Assembly (NCBI GenBank): GCA_028293005.1
Contig: JAQGLH010000104.1
Location: 1-6,996 of the forward strand
Origin: Alphaproteobacteria bacterium
Lineage (GTDB): Bacteria; Pseudomonadota; Alphaproteobacteria; Sphingomonadales; Sphingomonadaceae
Length of the DNA: 6,996 nt
Direction of reading: 5' to 3'
Both the position numbers and the translations under genes were made by a program. A model generated the notes under the pieces. That model was not told where the DNA came from and did no database searches. It was given only the letters and a program-made list of their open reading frames with translations. Below are positions 1 through 4,811 of this stretch, piece after piece (the stretch's first letter is position 1; every line of letters begins with the position of its first letter).

Positions 1-57
1 GGCTGGCGCCGCGGCGAGCGCGATCGAGGCAGCAGCCGCGACAAATTTCTTGAGCAT
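1..57 (-). CDS. N-terminal fragment of an exported protein (signal peptide only)
   Basis: Only the first 19 codons of this leftward gene are inside the window. Read on the minus strand from the ATG at 57, it starts MLKKF and continues with an Ala-rich hydrophobic stretch ending in AAAPA. This is the classic layout of a Sec signal peptide: two lysines, then a hydrophobic core, then small residues before a cleavage site. An AAGGGGA Shine-Dalgarno-like sequence (67-73, minus strand) lies 9 nt upstream of the ATG and supports the start. The product is therefore probably periplasmic, outer-membrane or secreted. Nothing of the mature protein is visible, so no function can be given. It is divergent from the gene at 296. 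Confidence 0.72.
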   Translation of the reverse strand, partial: MLKKFVAAAASIALAAAPA

Positions 58-102
58 AAAACCAGATCCCCTTGATGTTCTTACCGCGACGTGGACGGCG
101 GC

Positions 103-130
103 TTCATACGAAATTTGTGTTGCGGCGCAA
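103..130 (-). promoter_or_regulatory. possible sigma-70-type promoter for the leftward exported-protein gene
   Basis: On the minus strand, TTGCGC (125-130) and TATGAA (103-108) are separated by 16 bp, about 45 bp upstream of the ATG at 57. Both boxes fit a housekeeping promoter loosely. The call rests only on this match and on its position in front of a well-supported start. Confidence 0.28.
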
Positions 131-149
131 AGACTGCACGTGAGATAAT
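120..149 (+). promoter_or_regulatory. possible sigma-70-type promoter for the rightward Pro/Ala-rich membrane-protein gene
   Basis: TTGCGG (120-125) and GATAAT (144-149) are 18 bp apart on the plus strand. They would give a leader of roughly 140 nt before the ATG at 296. The -35 box overlaps that of the proposed divergent promoter on the other strand, so the two genes could compete for or share control. The match is weak, and no promoter-like pair closer to the start was convincing. Confidence 0.22.
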
Positions 150-295
150 CAACGGGCCGCCGGAACTGGGACCCGCTTCGGCGCAGACGATCCCGCTTTC
201 GGCCTTCTCTCGCGCCCTGCCGTGTCGCTATGGCAGGCGGCGTTATAGAGGCTTGGTCCGGACAGGGGCTGAGATTGGAAGGATGGCTAAGGCCG

Positions 296-1714
296 ATGAA
301 TGCACGATATGGGAAGCTGGCCTTGACCGCGCTGGGCGGCGCGATGCTTGCGCTTGGGCTTCCGGCGGGACTGCAGGCCCAGGATCAGAATCAGAGTCAG
401 GACAACGTGACGATCGGGCCGCCGCAGCTGCGCGGCTTCCAGCTTCCCGGAACGACGACCACGGCGGCGCCCCAAGAGGCTCCGCCGGCTGCTCCGCCAG
501 CCACTCCACAAGTTCCGGCCCCCGCCACGCCGCCGCCACCCGTAGTCGCTCCGGGTAGCGCTGCCCCGGCCGCCGAGGCGCCGGCGGCATCGTCCGAAAC
601 CGCCCCCCAAGCGGCCGCGTCCGCCCCGGCAGAGGCCCGACCCGCGCGCGCGCGCAATGCGCCGGCTCAGCCAGAGCGGGCACAGCAAGAGCAGGTGACG
701 GCTGCACCGCTCGACGAGGCCCCACTCGCCGGGTCGAACGACAGCGGCACGCCGGCGATCACGCCGCCAGCGGCGCCGCCGGCCCCGGGCTACAAGGCGG
801 CGGAGCCCAGCGGCGCGTTCCCGTGGCTTTGGGTATTGCTTGCGGTCGTGGCGACGGCCGCGGTGGGCCTGTTCGTCGTACGCAAGCTTCGCGCCGACCC
901 GGAGCAGGAAGCGCAGGAGCTATATTATGACGAAGCGGCGCCGGCCGATGCCGAAGCCGAGATCGCGCCACCACCTGCTCCGGCACCCGCCCCGGCACCT
1001 GCCCCGGCACTAGCTCCGGCGCCAGCCGCCGCACGCTCCCCGACACCAACGCCGGAAGCGCCGGCGACCCGGCAGCCGTCCGGACCGGTGGTCAGCACAT
1101 TGCTGAGGCCTGCTCCCGCACCGCCACCGGCACCGGCACCGGCGCCACCCCCTGCCGCCGCCCCAGCACCGGCCGCATCCGGCGGGGTGGTCGGCGTCGC
1201 GATCCGGCCGTGGCTGAACCTGGAATTCGTCCCCGATCGCGCGGCGGCGACGGACACCGAGGCGGTCGTGCAATATGACTTGCTGGTCAGCAATGTCGGC
1301 AACATGGTCGCGAGCAACGTGCGCGTGCAGGCGCGGATGTTCAACGCCGGCGCCGACCAGGATGAGCAGATCAGCGACTTCTTCCGCCAGCCGATCGACG
1401 GCGGCCCGTCGGTTTCGAAGGTGGTCGCGATCCCGCCGCGAAAGGGCGCGCGACTGCGCAGTGCCGTCTCGATGAGCAGCCAGGACGTGCGCGAGATCAA
1501 CGTTCAGGGACGGCGCCTGTTCATCCCGATGGTGGCGATCAACGTCCTTTACGAATGGGGCAACGGCCGCTCCGGCCAGACCGCGATGTCCTACCTCGTC
1601 GGGCGCGAGCCGGAAGCGCCCGAGGGCAAGATGGGTCCCTTCCGCCTCGACCTCGGACCGCGCGTCTACCGCTCGATCGGGCAACGGCCGAGCAAGGTTG
1701 CGTTGTTGGTGTGA
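296..1714 (+). CDS. signal-peptide protein with Pro/Ala-rich linkers, one TM helix and a C-terminal beta-rich domain
   Basis: A 472-aa protein that I cannot name. Residues 1-28 form a Sec signal peptide (MNARYGKLALT..., likely cut after LQA). Residues about 30-150 are a Pro/Ala/Gln-rich, probably disordered periplasmic stretch. Residues 175-195 (WLWVLLAVVATAAVGLFVV) form a transmembrane helix followed by RKLR, which by the positive-inside rule places the C-terminus in the cytoplasm. Residues about 196-225 are acidic and 226-300 are a second Pro/Ala linker partly built from a 12-bp DNA repeat. Residues about 303-468 form a folded domain rich in predicted strands; the 'VQYDLLVSNVGNMVASNVRV' segment resembles Ig-like/CARDB-type sandwiches. 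The ATG at 296 was chosen over the upstream in-frame ATG at 230 because it puts the signal peptide at the very N-terminus and has AAGG just before it, though the spacing is short; TTG at 278 is another possibility. The gene stands alone, divergent from the gene ending at 57. Confidence 0.82.
   Translation: MNARYGKLALTALGGAMLALGLPAGLQAQDQNQSQDNVTIGPPQLRGFQLPGTTTTAAPQEAPPAAPPATPQVPAPATPPPPVVAPGSAAPAAEAPAASSETAPQAAASAPAEARPARARNAPAQPERAQQEQVTAAPLDEAPLAGSNDSGTPAITPPAAPPAPGYKAAEPSGAFPWLWVLLAVVATAAVGLFVVRKLRADPEQEAQELYYDEAAPADAEAEIAPPPAPAPAPAPAPALAPAPAAARSPTPTPEAPATRQPSGPVVSTLLRPAPAPPPAPAPAPPPAAAPAPAASGGVVGVAIRPWLNLEFVPDRAAATDTEAVVQYDLLVSNVGNMVASNVRVQARMFNAGADQDEQISDFFRQPIDGGPSVSKVVAIPPRKGARLRSAVSMSSQDVREINVQGRRLFIPMVAINVLYEWGNGRSGQTAMSYLVGREPEAPEGKMGPFRLDLGPRVYRSIGQRPSKVALLV
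977..1024 (+). repeat. four 12-bp tandem repeats coding for Ala-Pro-Ala-Pro
   Basis: Four consecutive 12-bp units (977-988, 989-1000, 1001-1012, 1013-1024) follow the pattern GCYCCGGCRCYM, for example GCTCCGGCACCC then GCCCCGGCACCT. They lie in frame within the second Pro/Ala linker of the membrane protein and encode mostly Ala-Pro pairs. Being a multiple of three, copy-number change by slippage would lengthen or shorten the linker without a frameshift. Confidence 0.8.
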
Positions 1715-1766
1715 TCGATTGGCGTGACACCAGGACGCCGCCGCGGGAACGAGCTTGCCCAACAAA

Positions 1767-1806
1767 CGCTTGGACCAGTAAGCGCTGGGACCAGTAAGCG
1801 CTTGGA
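1767..1806. repeat. 16-bp direct tandem repeat, 2.5 copies, intergenic
   Basis: CGCTTGGACCAGTAAG (1767-1782) is followed immediately by CGCTGGGACCAGTAAG (1783-1798), identical except for one base, and then by the partial third copy CGCTTGGA (1799-1806). Each junction forms the palindromic core AAGCGCT or AAGCGCTT. The array sits about 50 bp after the Pro/Ala-rich gene and about 80 bp before the 76-aa gene. It could be an operator array for that gene or a slippage product; the sequence does not decide. Confidence 0.75.
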
Positions 1807-1884
1807 ATGGGATGCTTGGCTCTTTAAACGGCGGAGCAGCCGGCGAAGCCGCTTCAGCCTGTCACAAAAGCATGGAAGAGAAAG

Positions 1885-2115
1885 ATGCCCGCTCGAAAGC
1901 CACCGTCCGACGACAGCAACGCCAGCAGCGCAGAGACCCGGACCGCGCAGGCAAGCGCCGCGAGCGACAGCGGTGCACATGATGCCGACGGCAAGGAGAG
2001 CGATCCGAAGCGGAACAAGAAATTGGCGACGCGGGTCGCGTTCGGAATCGGGTCAGCAGCGATTGTCGCGGCGTTACTCTACGCCGGCCGCAAGGTGAGC
2101 GACCGGGACAAATAG
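1885..2115 (+). CDS. small single-span membrane protein of unknown function
   Basis: A 76-aa protein. Residues 1-48 are hydrophilic and low-complexity (Ser, Ala, Asp, Lys), ending in the basic run KRNKK. Residues about 50-68 (RVAFGIGSAAIVAALLYAG) form a Gly/Ala-rich transmembrane helix, and the tail RKVSDRDK is charged. With no signal peptide and positive charges on both sides of the helix, topology is uncertain. GGAAGAG (1874-1880) precedes the ATG at suitable spacing, which supports this start. Proteins of this shape are common as unnamed ORFs in sphingomonads, and I know of no assigned role. The gene converges on the 47-aa gene with a 20-bp gap and has a 16-bp repeat array upstream. Confidence 0.72.
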   Translation: MPARKPPSDDSNASSAETRTAQASAASDSGAHDADGKESDPKRNKKLATRVAFGIGSAAIVAALLYAGRKVSDRDK

Positions 2116-2135
2116 CCTGTCTCGAAACTGGGAGC

Positions 2136-2279
2136 CTAGAAGGGCAGCATCCCAAAATAATGGAGCACGGCCACGACCGCGATCAGCAACGCGATAGCGG
2201 CAATGATGCCACCGCCGCTGCCGCGCTCGACGATGACAGTCTCTTTCTCCACCGCGCCTTCGCGATCCCGATCGCTCAT
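2136..2279 (-). CDS. 47-aa membrane miniprotein under a stress-type promoter
   Basis: Minus-strand reading frame from the ATG at 2279 to the TAG at 2136. Residues 1-19 are charged (MSDRDREGAVEKETVIVER) and are followed by a GSGGG hinge. Residues about 24-42 form one hydrophobic helix (IIAAIALLIAVVAVL), ending in the short tail GMLPF. It is shorter than usual gene-calling limits but well supported: GGAGG lies 6 nt before the ATG, a perfect EcfG-type promoter lies just upstream, and the protein has a clean cytosolic head, Gly hinge and membrane anchor. The N-terminal acidic/basic head is probably cytoplasmic. Its function is unknown. I infer induction in the general stress response, where small membrane proteins are frequent regulon members in alphaproteobacteria. 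It lies downstream of the GH43 gene on the same strand, but its own promoter argues for separate transcription. Confidence 0.8.
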   Translation of the reverse strand: MSDRDREGAVEKETVIVERGSGGGIIAAIALLIAVVAVLHYFGMLPF

Positions 2280-2285
2280 CGACAG

Positions 2286-2290
2286 CCTCC
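2286..2290 (-). promoter_or_regulatory. ribosome binding site fixing the start of the 47-aa gene
   Basis: GGAGG on the minus strand, 6 nt before the ATG at 2279. This is the strongest Shine-Dalgarno match I see in the window, and it is a main reason for believing so short a gene. Confidence 0.8.
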
Positions 2291-2310
2291 ACATCTGGTT
2301 TCAGGGGTGA

Positions 2311-2336
2311 AACGCTCGCTTCCACGCGCCTGTTCC
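2311..2336 (-). promoter_or_regulatory. EcfG-type (general stress response) promoter
   Basis: On the minus strand, GGAAC (2332-2336) is followed after exactly 17 bp by CGTT (2311-2314). This matches the known alphaproteobacterial EcfG consensus, GGAAC-N16/17-CGTT. The -10 element ends 31 nt before the ATG of the 47-aa gene, giving a short leader of roughly 25 nt that contains the GGAGG ribosome site. The combination of exact boxes, allowed spacing, correct strand and ideal distance makes a chance match unlikely. The sigma factor itself is not in the window. Confidence 0.68.
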
Positions 2337-2374
2337 GGCGTTTCGGCTACGATAACGCGTGCCCGCCCGCGGCG

Positions 2375-3775
2375 CTAGCCAAGCAAATCGACGCCGTCGG
2401 GACGGAACGCCAAGCGGGTGGAGAGCAAGGCGCGGAATGCCTTATAACCGGCTTGGCCGGGCACGAAGGCATGGAAGAACAGGCGCGGCACGCCGTCCGG
2501 ACCAAGCGCCGCCGAAGGATGGCCGGGGCCAGCCCAGTCGCACGACGAACGCAGGATCGGCCGCTCCATCTTGAGAAACGGTCCGAGCGGCGACGAAGCG
2601 ACCGCAACGCCGATGCCGTAATCGGCGGTCGAGAAATCGTTGCCCGAATAGAAGAGGTAGTAACGGCTGCCGTGGCGCATCAGCCACGGCCCCTCGATCA
2701 GATGCCCTTCCCAGGCAAGATCGTTGACCAGGATGACCTGCGGCGAACCGGTGAGCGACTGGCCGTCCGGCGACAAAGGCTGCGCGAAGATCGGCGTGCG
2801 CATCGCATCGAGGATCGCCCCGCCCCTGTGCGGGCCGAGCCGCGCCAGCCTTTCGCGCAGGCCCGAGAAATCATCGACCGCCGCCTCGATCAGGGGCTGC
2901 AGCGCGAAGAAACGCTCCATTGGCTCGAGTTCACGCGCCGTCGGCCACAGCGCGCCAGCGAGCGCCGCGGTACGCCGGTCCGCGAAATCGTCGAACAGGG
3001 CAAGCGCGACACTGGGTTCCTCGTGCAGCAGCGCGGCGAGCAATGCCGGCCAGCGGTCGTTGCTGTCCTCCTTCCACAGCAGCAGCGCCGATCCGTCGGC
3101 ATCGACGAAGATGTTCGGATCGATCACGCCGCCGGCCAACAGCGGCTCGTCCGAAAAGCTATAGGGTCCTCCCGGGTGCGACGAGGTTGCGATCGCGATC
3201 GCCAGCGATCCGTCCTTCGCGCGGGCGGAAAAGCAGAGGAGGTAATCGGCTCCGACGCGGTGCAGCTCCGGCGCCCAGCAATCGCTCGTTCCCGCACCTT
3301 GCGCCATCCAGCCTGGCCAGCGCCCTTCGGGAAAGACGAAGCCGGTCATCCGCCAATGCTCGAGGTCGGTCGACCGCAGGAGCGGGAAGGCGTTGGGGGC
3401 GTCGTTGGACGTGACCACCAGATAATAAACGATGGCTCCGTTCACCTCGACGCGGAGCACCGCCGGATCGCCGTAGCCATAGAGGATATCGGGCGAGATA
3501 TTGGCGGTCAGCAGAGGCCGGCACGGCAAAACGGATGCAGGCGCCGCCTCGCCATGGCGATTGCGCGGCGTACGCGTCCCGAAATCGCGCGCGACGGCGG
3601 CAAACAGGTCGAGATAATCCTGCTGTCCAGAACCGGACAGCGAATATGTTTTCTCAATCGGCATCCCGGAGCGCGGATCCGGACCGCTGATCCCGAAACT
3701 GCGGCCTTCGCCATGCGCGCTCGGGCCCGCGATGCTGAAGAAGTGCGGAACTGAATCGGATCCGGCGGCTTGCAT
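2375..3775 (-). CDS. GH43-type beta-propeller glycoside hydrolase with an alpha-helical insertion
   Basis: A 466-aa protein with the hallmarks of family GH43 (arabinofuranosidases, xylosidases, arabinanases), which invert the anomeric configuration on release of terminal or internal sugars. The propeller starts near residue 85. All three expected catalytic acids are visible: D103 (GYGDPAV, general base), D219 (VIDPNIF, pKa modulator) and E361 (LIEGPW, general acid). H419 in GPGHPS fits the central metal-site histidine. Other family signatures are STDLEHW, CWAPELH and YYLFYSGNDF. Residues 1-84 precede the propeller and are unassigned. Residues about 240-326, between WKED and TPIFAQPLS, form a Leu/Ala-rich helical insertion that a plain GH43 domain lacks. 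There is no signal peptide, so the enzyme is probably cytoplasmic and acts on imported sugars or glycosides. The ATG at 3775 is the only upstream in-frame ATG; AGAAGG lies 11 nt before it, slightly far. The substrate cannot be read from sequence. It is divergent from the PhyH gene, with no transporter or TonB receptor nearby. Confidence 0.88.
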   Translation of the reverse strand: MQAAGSDSVPHFFSIAGPSAHGEGRSFGISGPDPRSGMPIEKTYSLSGSGQQDYLDLFAAVARDFGTRTPRNRHGEAAPASVLPCRPLLTANISPDILYGYGDPAVLRVEVNGAIVYYLVVTSNDAPNAFPLLRSTDLEHWRMTGFVFPEGRWPGWMAQGAGTSDCWAPELHRVGADYLLCFSARAKDGSLAIAIATSSHPGGPYSFSDEPLLAGGVIDPNIFVDADGSALLLWKEDSNDRWPALLAALLHEEPSVALALFDDFADRRTAALAGALWPTARELEPMERFFALQPLIEAAVDDFSGLRERLARLGPHRGGAILDAMRTPIFAQPLSPDGQSLTGSPQVILVNDLAWEGHLIEGPWLMRHGSRYYLFYSGNDFSTADYGIGVAVASSPLGPFLKMERPILRSSCDWAGPGHPSAALGPDGVPRLFFHAFVPGQAGYKAFRALLSTRLAFRPDGVDLLG

Positions 3776-3803
3776 CGAATGGAGAGCCTTCTCGCAATCA
3801 ACA

Positions 3804-3817
3804 AGATAAGTCTATCT
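3804..3817. promoter_or_regulatory. inverted repeat in the shared divergent control region
   Basis: AGATA and TATCT, 5-bp perfect arms around a 4-bp centre (AGTC), lie in the 70-bp gap between the divergent glycosidase and oxygenase starts. The position suits a dimeric repressor or activator acting on both genes. The arms are short, no regulator gene is in view, and no clear -35/-10 pair is recognisable here, so this is only a candidate operator. Confidence 0.25.
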
Positions 3818-3845
3818 GGGCCATGGCGATACGAGATCGAACGCG

Positions 3846-4679
3846 ATGACGAGCGATGTGAACGACCCGAATATGGATCCGGCCGCGATCATGGGCGGTC
3901 TTTACGGCGACGGCATCATCGCGCTCAAGCGCGCGTTCAGCCGCGAATGGACCGCCCGGATGCGCGAGGACATCGAGATGTTGTTCGCGGAAGCGATCGC
4001 CAACCCTGGAAGCGCGCTGCCCCGCGGCCCGGAACGTTATTATGTGGAGGTCCATCCCGAGCGTATCCGCGGCCTCGTCGATATCGTCACCCACCCGTGG
4101 TTCGTCGCCGTCTGCAAGGCGGTGCTCGGACCCGATTACAAAGTGGTCGAGGTCGGCTTCGACATCCCCTTCCCGGGCGCACAGGACCAGCCATGGCACC
4201 GCGACTTCGCCTCGCCCGTCGCGACCCTAGTCGGGCGGCGACTGAACTCGCTGGCGTTCAACCTGACAGCGGTCGACACGATCGTCGAGATGGGCCCGCT
4301 CGAGATCGCGCTCGGCACGCAATGGGACGATCTGTTGGACACTCCCGACGGCATGTTTCCGCCGAAGGCGCTCTACCCGCGCTACAGAGAGCGTGCGGTC
4401 CAGAAGATGCCGCAGATGGGCGACATTTCGGCGCGTTCGGCGCTCACCATCCACCGCGGCACCGCCAACCGCTCCGATCAGGCGAGGCCGGTGCTGGTGG
4501 TCGGCGCCGACGCCCCCGACGGCACCAACGCCAATCATCATGATCTCCAGATCACCCGCGCTTATGCGCAAAGCGTGCCGCCGGAAATGCTCAACCACCT
4601 CACCTATCGGCTGGTCGACGAACTTCGCACCGTGAAGCAGCACCATGTCATCGAGGGGCTGCTCGCGGCGGATTACTGA
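3846..4679 (+). CDS. PhyH-family Fe(II)/2-oxoglutarate-dependent oxygenase
   Basis: A 277-aa protein of the phytanoyl-CoA dioxygenase (PhyH) superfamily, of typical full length. Members use Fe(II), O2 and 2-oxoglutarate to hydroxylate or otherwise oxidise a small molecule, releasing CO2 and succinate. The iron ligands appear as H118 and D120 in PWHRDF and the distal H203 in TIHRGTANRS; R214 (SDQARPVL), 11 residues on, fits the 2-oxoglutarate carboxylate ligand. The N-terminal GDGIIALKRAFSREW matches the usual 'dG...v.g.ls' opening. There is no signal peptide, so it is probably cytoplasmic. The start at 3846 follows an in-frame stop at 3807 with no other in-frame ATG between them; a ribosome site is not obvious. 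The substrate is unknown, since the family covers lipids, amino acids and secondary metabolites and the neighbours do not name a pathway. It is divergent from the GH43 gene and converges on addB. Confidence 0.87.
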   Translation: MTSDVNDPNMDPAAIMGGLYGDGIIALKRAFSREWTARMREDIEMLFAEAIANPGSALPRGPERYYVEVHPERIRGLVDIVTHPWFVAVCKAVLGPDYKVVEVGFDIPFPGAQDQPWHRDFASPVATLVGRRLNSLAFNLTAVDTIVEMGPLEIALGTQWDDLLDTPDGMFPPKALYPRYRERAVQKMPQMGDISARSALTIHRGTANRSDQARPVLVVGADAPDGTNANHHDLQITRAYAQSVPPEMLNHLTYRLVDELRTVKQHHVIEGLLAADY

Positions 4680-4690
4680 AATCCGACGTT

Positions 4691-4742
4691 CCTCCCCCGG
4701 TTTTCGGCGAGGGGGCCACCCGAAATGGGGGGTGAAGGGGCC
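4691..4742. repeat. hairpin-rich intergenic repeat, possible two-way terminator
   Basis: Two nested hairpins lie between the converging oxygenase and addB genes. CCCCC (4694-4698) pairs with GGGGG (4711-4715). CACCC (4717-4721) pairs with GGGTG (4730-4734), flanked by GGCC (4714-4717) and GGCC (4739-4742). The C5/G5 arms around a TTTTCGG loop resemble dispersed palindromic intergenic units seen in sphingomonads. No T-run follows on either strand, so intrinsic termination is uncertain. Only one copy is in this window, so its repeated nature is inferred. Confidence 0.5.
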
Positions 4743-4761
4743 GTCTTCTAATAAGCCGCCG

Positions 4762-4801
4762 ACCGCTTCGCGGTTTCCTTTCCCTCGAGATGGAGCCGAG
4801 G
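4762..4801. terminator. two short hairpins between the PhyH gene and addB
   Basis: ACCGC-TTC-GCGGT (4762-4774) is followed on the plus strand by TTCCTTTCCC, a pyrimidine-rich but not pure T tract. CCTCG (4783-4787) pairs with CGAGG (4797-4801) just past the addB stop. Either could help end transcription of the two converging genes. Both stems are only 5 bp, so the call is tentative. Confidence 0.28.
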
Positions 4802-4811
4802 AATGAGGACC

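Noticed and set aside
230..295. An upstream ATG that would extend the Pro/Ala-rich protein by 22 residues
   Set aside because: The extension would put a hydrophilic stretch before a well-formed signal peptide, and the ATG at 296 gives a standard N-terminus.
925..1500. A 191-codon minus-strand frame with a Gly/Ala repeat tract
   Set aside because: The Gly/Ala repeats are the reverse reading of the Pro/Ala linker repeats in the membrane-protein gene; no ribosome site or domain supports it.
1721..1739. Possible terminator hairpin GGCGT...ACGCC after the Pro/Ala-rich gene
   Set aside because: A 5-bp stem with a 9-nt loop and no T-run is too weak to call.
1746..1771. GGAAC followed after 16 bp by CGCTT, a near match to the EcfG promoter, upstream of the 76-aa gene
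   Set aside because: The -10 box differs from CGTT and the start codon is over 100 bp away; the CGCTT is better explained as part of the 16-bp repeat.
2453..3754. A 433-codon open frame on the plus strand, antisense to the glycosidase
   Set aside because: Its translation is Arg/Gly-rich with no recognisable motif, while the opposite strand encodes a complete GH43 domain with its catalytic residues. It is a GC-driven shadow frame.
3747..3771. GGAAC on the plus strand upstream of the PhyH gene
   Set aside because: The sequence 16-17 bp later reads GCTT/CTTG rather than CGTT, and it lies inside the start of the divergent glycosidase gene.
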